Program-made: the position numbers and the translations under genes | Shown: in pieces, positions 22,123-31,968 of the stretch | Layout: every line of letters starts with the position of its first letter | Position numbering within the stretch: the first letter of the stretch is position 1 | Notes under the pieces: model-generated | Seen by the model: only the letters and a program-made list of their open reading frames with translations | What the model was told of the DNA's origin: nothing | Database searches by the model: none | From: Picocystis sp. L7 | Lineage: Eukaryota; Chlorophyta; Picocystophyceae; Picocystales; Picocystaceae | DNA: 64,000 bases | NCBI GenBank assembly: GCA_020975725.1 | Contig: QXJR01000027.1 | Location: forward strand, 372,001-436,000 | Direction of reading: 5' to 3'

Positions 22123-25100
22123 ATGCAATGCATCACCGTGTCAAGCCATTTCGACCCTCCTAAGGTGAGGACTATCGAGGTTGCTTCTTTTACATCAATC
22201 CTGCCACGAGAGACACAACTACTGACACGGATCGCTGCTCGGCTGTTTGATCCGTCGAAACGTGTCAGGCTAGAGGCGTGTCCATGCATCCGAGGCTACC
22301 GTGGCTGGCAGCATGGGACGGAGCCGAAACTTGCACTGTCTGGGACTATGAACGCTCTTCCCTGGTGTTCTCGTTCAACTCGACAAGACTTGGACGGAAA
22401 TTTGGCATAGACACCCTCGGAAGTGTTAAAGCCGCCTGCTTCTGTGACAACGACGTGCTGCTCCAAGCAAAGGACGTCTTTCCCGGTGAAGATGGATATC
22501 ACTACACAGAGCAGGCTCCAGACGGGGTACAGCTTTCGAAATACCTTCACAGTCGAAGGATTTGTATGGTTGGCTGTGAATTTGGGATTGTGGTGCACGA
22601 TATTCCGACTCGAAGCACGGTCCTCATTCCACGTCAGCAAGGATCGAAAAAGAATCCACCCACTCGAATGACTGTTGCTTTTCCAGACTTTGGGGATGCA
22701 AGGGGGGTTCTACCCTACGTGTTCCTAGGGACAGAGAAGGGCTACGTGGAGATTTATGATACTGCCTCCAGAGAAAAAGTTGGTGTACTAAGCTCGACTT
22801 CGAAATCAAAAGTAACGAGTCTCTTAGTGAGCAATGTTGCAGGAACCGATGTTGTAGGTGGGTTTGCTGATGGTTCCTTGGTACTGTGGGAAGTAAGGAG
22901 CAAGGGGCAAATAGGAGAAGAGCGATCAAGATTGCCTCAGGCACACAAAGGGTCTATTCAAGAACTGCATTTGGTCTCACATGAAAAGCTTTTTGTGTCT
23001 CTTGGAGCTGACAAAGTTGTGGGGCTTTGGAATAGCTCTACGATGGTCCGACTTTCGAGTTTTCAGATACCTCTGAAAGATCCTGTCCTAACTATGACCC
23101 CCGGGATGGGCCTGGGTGGGAGAAGTGATTTCATCATTCCCTCTGTCAACTTGCTCTCCTGCATGAGGCTTGAGGTCAGAACTGGTGAATTTAGCCGTAT
23201 GGTAGAGTTTCCAAAATCCTTACAGCGGCTTGCAGGGAAAGAGGCTAGGGTATTTGCTGTTGCAAGTAGTCCAGGGGACCGTCAAAAAATTGTGATGGGG
23301 ACGTCTTTTGGTTTTGAGGCCATCCGATTTCGCATCTTTGACCCTACATCTTTACCTGTTTGTGCCCTGATTCCAGCCCCTTCTGTGGATCCGATAGCAG
23401 TTGTTGCTCGAGATGGTTGCCTCTCGTGTCTGCAATACTCTTTAAAACTCCAAGAAGATGGGTCGAAGAAGGTGACAATGAGAGAGCAAGAAGCAGCACT
23501 CATTCCTTCCCATCTCGTAAATGATACCCCACTTATAAGTGTGAGTGGTGACCGCATGTACATCTCAGTCTTCTGGAAGCAAAGACAGGAGTACAAGCTG
23601 TACAGAATTTCAAGTGCTGGGCTGTGGACAGAAGTCGAGCATGGAAGAGCAATGTCCATCGCCTGGCACATGTGGAGGCCAACTTACGCTGTTCTGGCCC
23701 CCAAAAGTGCATTCCAAGTACCTGATTCTCAAAACGAGGGAGCAGCAGAATACCAAGTACCTGAACTAGATGATGATCTCCATGTTGATGAGTCAATGTT
23801 AAGGGTCTACACGCTTCATAGTGAAGGAAGAAAGGTTTTCCAGGAGAAAGAACGGACTTTCTCCGAATTTATTGCTGAATCTCTATGCTCAGGACCTTTG
23901 CTTTGTGTTAAATTCACTCGCCGAGGCGATGACCTTGGCACCAAGTTGCTTGGCTTCCACTCGTGGGAAACCTTAGAATTTATCAATGAGGTCGAAAGTC
24001 CCGAATGGGTTGCATGGAGCGGCCATGATTTTGTGGCTCTTGGTTATTTGGACTGTGTAGCTATCTTCAAACAATGCCCTCAATTCCAGTGCAAGGCTAT
24101 TTTGGATATTTCGAATTGTAAAACAGGACTCTGGCAGAGGAATATGTTGACTCTCTGCACCCCAAGGGAGATCAAACTCGTATTTGTTGGTATGCTAGAA
24201 GGTGGAGAAACAGATTATGTCGAAGTTGTGCCGATCGCTAGCTCTGGAGCGAGCCATGTCCTTTCAAGTGACGCAAGTGCCAAGACTTCCCCTCTGCCAA
24301 ATGTGAAGTTTAGACCCTTTGGACCACTCAGAATCCTTGGTATCAAAAACACTGATCTGTGGGTGGTGGATGCACAATTTCGTGCCCATGCCTTTGATTT
24401 AAGTCATGCAGGCACACATGCAAGGATTCTTGCCTCCCAAGGAGATGTATACAGCGTCAAACCTGTGCTTGCAAGACTCTATTATGAGTTCCATGATCAA
24501 ATTTCAAATTACCTTGTTGCGCTGAATGTTGAAGGTGCTGTATCTCTTGTATCAGGGACTTCACTTATTGCTAGATTTTACCAGTGCCTGGACCATGAAG
24601 ATTTCCAGTCTGCCCTGAGTTTCATAGAGGATATGCTGCTTCCCAAAGAATTCGAAAAAGAAAGGACCCCGAATCTCATGCTTGTGCTTCCAGCCGCTGC
24701 TAACAGAAGAAAGAGAAAGGAAGGCAACATTGACGACATGCTTGATTTGGAATCGGGAGCACCAGAGGAAGAACCAAGGAAACATTTAATGTTGAAGAGA
24801 GAATTCCTAAGTGGTGTCACAAGGACCCAGCGTTTCTGTCAGATGTGGGTTGAACCATTGCAAGACCTGAAGGATTTGGCTATTAGGGCTGGTAATAGGA
24901 ATGCTCTCCAAAAAATATTGCAAATATTTCAAATGGCTGGTAACCATGTACCCGAAAATGCTGACCCCATTGCAATCGCACAGAAAAACCTCAGAAACAT
25001 CCCGCCCATCTACAGGCGGCTTGGATCCAGTGGTGTCCTTGCTGCTGCGATGAGTGGAAACATAGAAGTTATTCAACGGGCGCTAGCCAGGGAAAGCAAC

Positions 25101-25214
25101 TACGCATGTGCAGGCTTACTGTCCCATGCACATGACCAGCAAGACGTGTCGTACCTAATCGACGCATGGAACAGCAAGCTTGCTGGGGTAGTGGTGGCAC
25201 CTAAGCAAGTCTAG
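22123..25214 (+). CDS. TWD40-1: TSET/TPLATE complex subunit TWD40-1 (two exons)
   Basis: Model: exon 22123-22164 (14 codons), intron 22165-22268 (GTGAGG...GTCAG, branch TACTGAC), exon 22269-25214; 995 aa. The intron supplies an ATG and joins SSHFDPPK to ARGVSMHPRLPWL, the typical first blade of this family. The propellers carry TEKGYVEIYD, ADKVVGLWN and similar strands. The second half matches plant TWD40-1 as I remember it: SWETLEFINEVESPEWVAW, CTPREIKLVFV, LWVVDAQFRAHAFDL, then an alpha-solenoid ending in DAWNSKL. In plants the protein belongs to the eight-subunit TPLATE complex that helps clathrin endocytosis at the plasma membrane. It is shorter than the Arabidopsis protein (about 1600 aa). 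The gene converges with SnRK2. Confidence 0.72.
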
Positions 25215-25331
25215 TATGGCCATGGTGATGGTATGACGCTACGTGTAGGATTCCATGCTTTCAAAGCAGAACATACTGGAGATGCATACCCATTTTGTAG
25301 GGCCCGTAAACATTGAAGGCATTTATTTTCC

Positions 25332-26436
25332 TTACAGTATGCCTAGATCTTCCACCGACTGGAAATCTTTATTGTCGGCCCCCAGGTCAAGGTCAAGGTC
25401 GTCGGTTCTTTGCAAGATCGGTGCTTGGCTATGTACAATTAGTCTGGCTTGTCTAATGATGCTCTTTGTCTCCGACAGGCTTTGAACTCCTAGAGAGCTA
25501 GAGTCGTCAGGGAGAACAAGGCCTTTCTCCTGCTGGATCTCGATGGGCAGGTTGTGTTGAAACCAAGGATGCAGTCTGATTTCGTCCATTGTGATCCTTT
25601 CCTCTGGGCAGACAACAAATATGCGTGAGAGTAGGTCTTTGCAGGTATCAGATATGCGTACGTCATTCGGATAACTGTACCTGACTTCCATGGTGCGTTC
25701 GATGGCCTTCCGAAAGTTTCGCGGATCGTCTGGATCATCAAACGGATAGTATCCCACAAGCATGACGTACAGTGTGACTCCACAGGACCACACATCTGCC
25801 GCATGCCCGTTGTATATACGCCTGTGTAGCACTTCCGGTGCAATGTATGCTGGGGTTCCTACTGTGGATTTAGGTTCGGAATGAAGGAACATGGATTTGC
25901 TGTAACCAAAATCACAAATCTTCAGTCTTGGGGCACTACTCCCATCAAGCAGTGTGTTTTCCAGTTTAAGGTCGCGATGACACACACCACTTTGATGACA
26001 GAAGGAAACACCCGAGACCAGCTGTTGGAAGAAGTACCTCGCTTCATCTTCCGAAAACCTCCCCTTATCGCATATCCTGTGAAACAGTTCGCCTCCAGAC
26101 GCATATTCCATGACGATGGCCAAGTGCGTGGGTGTGAGGAAGATCCCCTTGAACGTGACGATGTTGGAATGACGCAAACATCGCTGGTTGATGATTTCCC
26201 GTTCCACGTTCCCGTCGATTGCATCCCCCCTCTCGATGAATTTGATGGCCACTAGCTCTCCCGTGTGCTCGTCCTTGGCCAGCCTGGCCACTCCGAAGTT
26301 CCCTTGTCCAATCTCCGACAGCTGCACGTCCAACGTGCCACCACGCTCCGTTCCGTCAGTTCCTGCTCCTACGTTCTTGCGAGCAGGAAGTCGATTCGTT
26401 TCGTGGGAGGACGCGTACCAGCGTGTACCGTTCCAT
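25332..26436 (-). CDS. SnRK2-family protein kinase (two exons)
   Basis: The first exon is only 18 nt (26436-26419, MERYTL). An intron at 26322-26418 (GTACGC...GTGCAG, branch AACTGAC) joins it to [15 protein letters not shown], exactly the SnRK2 opening; the result is 335 aa. Kinase features: glycine loop [14 protein letters not shown] lysine, HRDLKLEN catalytic loop, DFG as [10 protein letters not shown], and the SnRK2 activation loop [16 protein letters not shown]. The C-terminus has an acidic tract ([11 protein letters not shown]) like the SnRK2 acidic box. SnRK2 kinases respond to osmotic stress, ABA in land plants, or nutrient stress in algae. The long open frame upstream of 26436 is Arg/Pro-rich promoter and not coding. 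Confidence 0.9.
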
Positions 26437-26882
26437 GGTGGGGTTGCAGGGCACTTCCGACATCCCCCAGGACGCGTCCGTGTGCGTGTAATGGTCGCGT
26501 GTGCGCTCCGTCGAATGCATCCCACCTTCGTGTGGACGTGGCTGGGTACGAGGCGAGGCCACGAGAACCTCGGAAGAGACGAGGGGAGAGATCCAACCGA
26601 AACGACGAGCCAAAACACGTGCCGCAGAGGAGGTAATCGACGGAGCAGGGACGAGCTCGACGGGGTTGGGACGACGGATGCGAAAATAGTCCGGAAAACA
26701 GTCCGGGGCGAGACCCCGTCGATCCGGATGGACGATGCGGTCTCTCTGGGTACGAGCCCGGCTGGGATCGGGGTGGGGACACCAGCAGGTCGATCTGGAA
26801 AAGTGGGGATGCACAGCCTGGCCCCGCGGTAGATGCGACTGAATTTTGACCACCCTCCCTTCGCATGGGATGAGCCCTCGTT

Positions 26883-27002
26883 GCAGATGCACCCTAAACG
26901 GAGATGCACCCCAACCACCATCCCGGGGGACTCGATCTGGAATTGAAAGCAAATGTCGAGCACCCCGGGATCGTGGTGCATCTCCAATGAGGGTGCATCT
27001 GC
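26883..27002. promoter_or_regulatory. long imperfect inverted repeat between SnRK2 and LQY1-like
   Basis: The arms 26883-26935 and 26956-27002 are imperfect reverse complements around a 20-nt AT-rich spacer. Each arm contains the word GATGCACC twice, so the element shows four copies (two per strand), plus a CCCGGGG core and CTCGA next to the spacer. It lies about 450 bp upstream of SnRK2 and 300 bp upstream of the LQY1-like start, so it could serve both genes. Alternatives are a MITE-like insertion or a cruciform without function. Confidence 0.55.
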
Positions 27003-27295
27003 TGCCCCGGACCTTCGTTCGAGGCAGGTGGGGGTCGAAATTCAGCCGCCACCGGCCTTGCCAGCCTCGGGGCCTTCTTTCGTGGTGGTCCAAGGAATCT
27101 CCCCCACCGTCCCCCGAGATCCCATAGACCGTGTATGGACAGCGATAATGGGATGTCCATCAAGAGGAGGTAGGTTTATCCACAACCACACTCCCAGTGA
27201 GATCGACGTGTGGTCAGGAACCAAACACCACTGCGCACGACACGTCGACGATAGGAACCATCCGAAGGAGAACAGGAACCGGTGCAGCCGATACC

Positions 27296-27775
27296 ATGGC
27301 GATGGCACAGCGTGTGGCCCTGACTCAACCAGCGAAGCTGAACTTCCGCCGATCCGCGTCGGTCAGAGGCGAGAGGAAAGTGGAGGCCAAAGGCCGGACA
27401 TCCGTCGGACGCTGCGAACGTGGACAGAGGTTGGTCGTGCGTGCTGTGGATGCCGATGTACTGATCGGAGTCGGCGCTGCGGTCCTCGGGACGGCCGTAG
27501 GAGTGGGAACCTTGATCTTCTACGACGGTGCCACAAGAGCCGCGGAAAAGAGGGAAAACAGGCAACCCTGCTTTGCCTGCGCAGGGACGGGAACCATCGA
27601 ATGCCGCTTCTGCAACGGCACAGGTGCAATAACGGTAGACTTGGGGAATGGCCAAACGGAGAGTTCCACCTGCATCAACTGCGATGGAAAGGGATCGATC
27701 ACCTGCACCACGTGCAACGGAACAGGGGTGCAACCCAGATACCTTGATCGGAGAGAATTTCAAGACGATGATTAG
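27296..27775 (+). CDS. LQY1/BSD2-like DnaJ-type zinc-finger plastid protein
   Basis: The protein is 159 aa. The start at 27296 (MAMAQRVAL) gives a Ser/Arg-rich, acid-free N-terminus typical of a plastid transit peptide. A single membrane segment follows (VLIGVGAAVLGTAVGVGTLIFY), then four CxxCxGxG-type motifs: CFACAGTG, CRFCNGTG, CINCDGKG, CTTCNGTG. Membrane segment plus four motifs without a J domain is the layout of LQY1, a thylakoid protein with disulfide isomerase activity linked to photosystem II repair. BSD2 (Rubisco assembly) has the fingers but no membrane segment. An LQY1-like role is an inference from layout. Confidence 0.78.
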   Translation: MAMAQRVALTQPAKLNFRRSASVRGERKVEAKGRTSVGRCERGQRLVVRAVDADVLIGVGAAVLGTAVGVGTLIFYDGATRAAEKRENRQPCFACAGTGTIECRFCNGTGAITVDLGNGQTESSTCINCDGKGSITCTTCNGTGVQPRYLDRREFQDDD

Positions 27776-28678
27776 GTTCCAGGGATTGCTGCACGGCCAA
27801 TTGGTTTCTTGCAGCAGGAAGAGGATGCTCACTCGCAATGCTTCCGCTCCAGAAAGGGAAGCAAGAGCAAGCAGAACACGGAGTAATTCCCACCTTGTGG
27901 CGCACACACGCTGCGAATTGTTTTTTTTTTCATCCTTGCGACTACCGGGTCGTACGATTCTCAAGCCATCTTCAGCCGGGCCCGTTTGGTGCATGGCTGT
28001 TTGTGATTGGCAGTGCTGAGCAGTTTTTGCATTGGATGGGAGTGAGCCCCTTCCCAGTGATCCGAAGAAGTGTACCTTCCTAATTCCCAGCTTCCTTTCC
28101 CATTCTGACGTGCTGATTTCCCTTGCAAAGGCTAGGACCCCCAACGGCGCTACTTGTTGACACCAGTATCGATTCTCCTTCCGCTCCAGTCACCGTTCCA
28201 CAAGCAAGAGTTTGGAAAGGAAGGTACCAGACTGAAGTACACGAAATCATGCACGAGGTTTCTCACAAGGGAATCTGTGACAGTGGATACACGTGGATTC
28301 CAGCAATATTGCGACCTGATCGTCAAAGGCTGCTCGTGAGAGGGCCAGCACCTCTCTTGTGAGGATTTCGTCCAGGTTTCCTTCGTCCGAACCGGCAGGT
28401 TTCGGCCGACGATGAGGACGGTGCCGCAGCCGACAGAGACGTATCGAATCGTGCACACTTGGTCATGAGCCCGTCGTACGATATCGAGACGGACGCAGAC
28501 GTCGCTCATCCAAGCCGATTGGAGTATTCGCAGCCTGGTGACGGATGCGAATAAGACTTTCGAAGGTTCAGTGAACGAACCGCTCGCATCCGTTCGAGAA
28601 TAAACTCCGAAGCAGGGATTCGTGCCTGTTCTCCCCTTTGCCATTCGGTCATTCGAGGCGTGTTCGTACACCGACGCC
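27776..28678. other. gene-free region between LQY1-like and IBA57
   Basis: Holds the 3' flank of the LQY1-like gene, an 11-base T tract near 27920, and the presumed IBA57 promoter. Open frames on the minus strand across it have no recognisable domain and look like composition. Confidence 0.35.
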
Positions 28679-29674
28679 ATGCGTCGCGTCGCGGATGCTT
28701 GTCGACGACTAGGAGCGCGATTGGAATCAAGAAGCAGCTCTGGTGGAGGTTCGGGATCCAGAGGGATGGCGAACGCGTCCTTGGAGGTGTCCATGGATGG
28801 CAACCGATCCGTGCTGCGACTCGCTGGGAGAGACCTCTACACGTTCCTGCAAGGTCTGCTCACGAACGATGTGCTCCAAATCGAATCAGGAAAGCAGGAT
28901 TATATGTACTCTGCCATGCTCAATCCTCAAGGACGATTCCTGTACGACATGTTCTTGCTGTCGGATAGGAAAGGGGAGGAACCTGCGATCTTGATGGACG
29001 TCGAGTCGCAGACGGTGCCGGAGCTCACCAGGAGTCTTGTCAAATACAGGCTGCGAGCAGCCGTAGACATCAGCGATGTTTCCGACGAGTATGCAGTAAA
29101 GGTATTGTTTGGAAATTCTATCACCCAACCATCAGATTTGTGGCAGGTGGATCCCAGGCTCCCAGGGCTCGGACTACGCTCCATCGTTCCTCGAGAGGGC
29201 CACACTGCGGGTGATCCTGACAGTGTGCAAAAGTACGTGGACTGGCGTATTGAACACGGGGTGGCAGAAGGCTGTATAGAAATTCCATCTGGGAATGCAC
29301 TCCCGTTAGAATATAACCTGGATGGATTGATGGGGATTAGCTTTTCGAAAGGGTGCTATGTTGGTCAAGAGCTAACAGCGAGGACCAAGTATACAGGGGT
29401 GGTGCGAAAGCGATTGCTTCCTGTACAGCTTGCTGATAATTATACTTTTGCACCTGGGGATTCAATCTTTGAGGCTGGAAAAAGTAAACGATCGGTTGGA
29501 CAGATCCGAGCGGTCGGAAGGAGAAAAAAAGGTTTGGCTCACCTTAGGCTGAACGCTGCCTTCCCCAAGGAGGGCAAGTCTTCCGCACTTCACATCCAGG
29601 ACGACGATTGTGCCGTCTTGACCCCCATAAGGCCTGAATGGTGGGACCCAAAATGGGGCCATGAGGAGGAATAA
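28679..29674 (+). CDS. IBA57: IBA57/CAF17 folate-binding Fe-S assembly protein
   Basis: From the first ATG (MRRVADACRRLGARLESR, a likely mitochondrial or plastid presequence) the protein has 331 aa. The GcvT-like fold starts at LRLAGRDLYTFLQGLLTND and includes AMLNPQGRFLYDMFL. The family signature is KGCYVGQELTAR, near residue 225. IBA57 acts with ISCA proteins to build 4Fe-4S clusters for aconitase, lipoate synthase and complex I; plants have mitochondrial and plastid forms. Compartment is not decided by this sequence. The stop is 51 nt from that of the convergent arogenate dehydrogenase gene. Confidence 0.9.
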   Translation: MRRVADACRRLGARLESRSSSGGGSGSRGMANASLEVSMDGNRSVLRLAGRDLYTFLQGLLTNDVLQIESGKQDYMYSAMLNPQGRFLYDMFLLSDRKGEEPAILMDVESQTVPELTRSLVKYRLRAAVDISDVSDEYAVKVLFGNSITQPSDLWQVDPRLPGLGLRSIVPREGHTAGDPDSVQKYVDWRIEHGVAEGCIEIPSGNALPLEYNLDGLMGISFSKGCYVGQELTARTKYTGVVRKRLLPVQLADNYTFAPGDSIFEAGKSKRSVGQIRAVGRRKKGLAHLRLNAAFPKEGKSSALHIQDDDCAVLTPIRPEWWDPKWGHEEE

Positions 29675-29725
29675 ACTCTGAAGCATGGAAACATCCCAAA
29701 AATGTATGCATAGGCAAGGTTTACA

Positions 29726-30781
29726 TCAGTGCTTCCCATTAGCATTGCTGTCGTCGTCGAATATCTCTTTCCGAAGGATACCGTGAAGCTCAGAGAACAA
29801 CTGTTTCCGAATGGAGTCAAAAGCGTGCTCCAACCGATCGATCTCCTCGGTTGCATTTTTGTTGTACATAAAGAGTCCATAATACAAGTCAAAGCTATCA
29901 TGTGTCGTGTTTTCTACTAGGTTGAGGAGGGAATCATAACCTCTTGTGTTGATTGGTGTCGTTTCCAAGCCCATTTTTCCAAGCACACGTCCTACGGTGT
30001 GGGTAATGAACTGGGTGCTTGCTGCAATTTTATCGTGCTCCTCGCAAGTCATCTCCACCATCTCACACCCTTCATCCCGGAAAATTTTCAGGAATCGCTC
30101 GCAGACATCTTCACGGTCCCCTTCCCTGATTCGCACTTTGTCGTACATTAGTTTCAGACCCTCCCACGAATCCCTACCACTGTCTGGCCCAAACATCGGA
30201 TGGGTGCATAGAATGTCGAGTTCAGGTGACAAATGCTTCAACATCAACTTTTTTGGGTACTCTTTCACGGACAGTACATCCACGAACAAAGTTTTCCGCT
30301 TGAAACGTTGCAGCGGAAGGGAACGAATCACCGTTTCCGACGAAAGGATACTAGAACATACAACGACCACGTCCGGATGCTCTTCGGCAAAATCGTTCAC
30401 ATCGGTAAAGAACTCTACGCCCATATCCGATGCCACGTCCACGTACGAGGTTCTAGAGGTGGCGAGAACCGTGTGTCCAGCTTTGACGAATCTGTCTGCG
30501 ATGAACTGTCCGAAGTTGCCGAAACCGACTATCCCTATTTTCAGCAATTTTTGACGTTCCAGGAGGGCCATTTGCTTGGCTTCGTAATCGAACGGACGCG
30601 TGGCGTCCAACGCTTCTACCAGGAACTTGTTCTTCCTTGCCCAGTGCGTCGAGTTCGAGCCTCTCTGAGCGCTCCTTTGCGTCCGCCTGGACCAGGCGCA
30701 CCTAGCCCAAGGTCCCGGCAATCGCGTACCTGCAGGTGCTAGGGTCCACGAGGATCTCAATGAGGCCTTTCGGGAGCGCAT
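29726..30781 (-). CDS. arogenate dehydrogenase (TyrA)
   Basis: The first in-frame ATG (30781) gives 351 aa with a basic Ser/Arg-rich leader of about 60 residues, probably a plastid transit peptide. A short intron near 30680-30722 could instead link this frame to an upstream exon. The mature enzyme starts at KIGIVGFGNFGQFIADRF (Rossmann GxGxxG) and carries VFVDVLSVKEYPKKL, CTHPMFGPDSG, THTVGRVL and TPINTRGYDSLLNLVENT. These match the plant arogenate dehydrogenases almost block for block. The enzyme oxidatively decarboxylates arogenate to tyrosine with NADP in plastids. It shares a divergent promoter with YggS/PLPBP. Confidence 0.88.
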   Translation of the reverse strand: MRSRKASLRSSWTLAPAGTRLPGPWARCAWSRRTQRSAQRGSNSTHWARKNKFLVEALDATRPFDYEAKQMALLERQKLLKIGIVGFGNFGQFIADRFVKAGHTVLATSRTSYVDVASDMGVEFFTDVNDFAEEHPDVVVVCSSILSSETVIRSLPLQRFKRKTLFVDVLSVKEYPKKLMLKHLSPELDILCTHPMFGPDSGRDSWEGLKLMYDKVRIREGDREDVCERFLKIFRDEGCEMVEMTCEEHDKIAASTQFITHTVGRVLGKMGLETTPINTRGYDSLLNLVENTTHDSFDLYYGLFMYNKNATEEIDRLEHAFDSIRKQLFSELHGILRKEIFDDDSNANGKH

Positions 30782-30855
30782 CCGCACGTTCACGTGCGCG
30801 AAAGTGCGCGCCAAAGCCGACTCGATGGCGTCGGCGGCCCTTGTCCGTCGATCTC

Positions 30856-30987
30856 CAGTTGTGACGCTCCGGATCTCCTCCCCAATTCACAGTTGTGACT
30901 TCCATCCGGGGTCTGGTACTTCTCGCATCCGACCCCGACTTCACAACCATCAATGTCGTTCTTCTGGCCTCGGATTCACAACTGTGG
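30856..30987. promoter_or_regulatory. cluster of four TCACAAC/GTTGTGA motifs
   Basis: Four copies lie in the 273 bp divergent promoter of arogenate dehydrogenase and YggS: CAGTTGTGAC at 30856-30865, TCACAGTTGTGA at 30887-30898, TCACAACC at 30941-30948 and TCACAACTGTGG at 30976-30987. Two point each way. CAACTG and CAACCG are MYB-core-like (YAACKG/CNGTTR). The same word occurs in two other promoters of this window. Confidence 0.4.
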
Positions 30988-31054
30988 TTTGTCTGGAACA
31001 GGATCGTGTGGGATCTCTCCCTGGATCGACAGTCAGCCTCGAGCGAAACCAGGC

Positions 31055-31906
31055 ATGGCCGGCACACTTGCAGCACGTGTGCCATGGCTGCCACGCGTGG
31101 CACGCAATGCCAAACGAGGACTGAACGTGGTGGCAGCAACGAACCAGGAACAGAACGTAGAAGAGTTCGTACCCCTTGCACAAGAGGAAGTCCTCCGAAA
31201 CTACGAGCGTGTGGCGGGTGACGTGGCGAAGGCAGCAGTCGAATGCGGAAGAAACCCCGAAGAGGTCAAGCTTGTGGCAGTCACCAAAACACACACGCTA
31301 GAGCATGTTCTTCCGGCACGTACAGTGGGCGGGTGCATGGATTTCGGCGAGAACCGTCTCGAAGAAGCCCTGCAGAAAGTTGAACAGGCGAGAGGACTGG
31401 GTGTCGACGACATCAACTGGCATTATATCGGCACCCTCCAGAGCAGAAAGGCGAAGAAACTGGTAGACTCCGGTGCGTTCTGCTTGATACATTCTGTGGA
31501 TAGCTTAAAGCTCGCCAGGAAAATTTCGCAGGCTGCAGGAACTGCAGCAGGGAAGACACACGTGTTGCTCCAGGTGAACACATCAGGTGAGGCATCCAAA
31601 CAAGGTTGCGACCCGGATGGATGGAAAGAAGCTATTCAAGAAGGCTTGCTAGATCTACCGGGTTTAAGGATATCAGGATTGATGACGATGGCCCCTTTCA
31701 CAAATGACGAAGATGTTATCCGTGGTTGTTTTTCGAAGTTGGCTTCCTTTCAGAAGGAGCTGCAATCCCAAACTGCCAATAACCCACAACATTCATTTAG
31801 AGAACTGTCGATGGGGATGTCAAATGACTTCAAAATAGCAATTCAGGAAGGGTCCACCATCGTCCGTATAGGGACAGATATTTTTGGAAGCAGACCAAAA
31901 CCTTAG
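31055..31906 (+). CDS. YggS/PLPBP pyridoxal-phosphate homeostasis protein
   Basis: The protein is 283 aa from MAGTLAARVPWLPRVARNAKR, a probable organelle presequence. The alanine-racemase-like barrel carries the PLP lysine in LVAVTKTH, then DFGENRLEEAL, WHYIGTLQSRKAK, HSVDSL, LLQVNTSGEASKQG, GLMTMAP, and the phosphate-binding LSMGMSNDFKIAI and STIVRIGTDIFG. The family binds PLP without known catalysis and buffers B6 vitamers and amino-acid pools. It converges with the coiled-coil gene, 62 nt between stops. Confidence 0.93.
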   Translation: MAGTLAARVPWLPRVARNAKRGLNVVAATNQEQNVEEFVPLAQEEVLRNYERVAGDVAKAAVECGRNPEEVKLVAVTKTHTLEHVLPARTVGGCMDFGENRLEEALQKVEQARGLGVDDINWHYIGTLQSRKAKKLVDSGAFCLIHSVDSLKLARKISQAAGTAAGKTHVLLQVNTSGEASKQGCDPDGWKEAIQEGLLDLPGLRISGLMTMAPFTNDEDVIRGCFSKLASFQKELQSQTANNPQHSFRELSMGMSNDFKIAIQEGSTIVRIGTDIFGSRPKP

Positions 31907-31968
31907 CTCTTCAACACATAATTTTCGCCCATTCACCATAAGGCAGCCCTTGAGGAAGCATGCTTGTT

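Noticed and set aside
26437-26987. N-terminal 180-residue extension of the SnRK2 open frame
   Set aside because: It is Arg/Pro/Ser composition shared by all frames here, and a proper SnRK2 start (MERYTL) with a splice site explains the N-terminus.
27176-28144. 322-codon minus-strand frame opposite the LQY1-like gene
   Set aside because: It mirrors the CxxCxGxG-coding strand, which has clear family motifs; no motif on the minus side.
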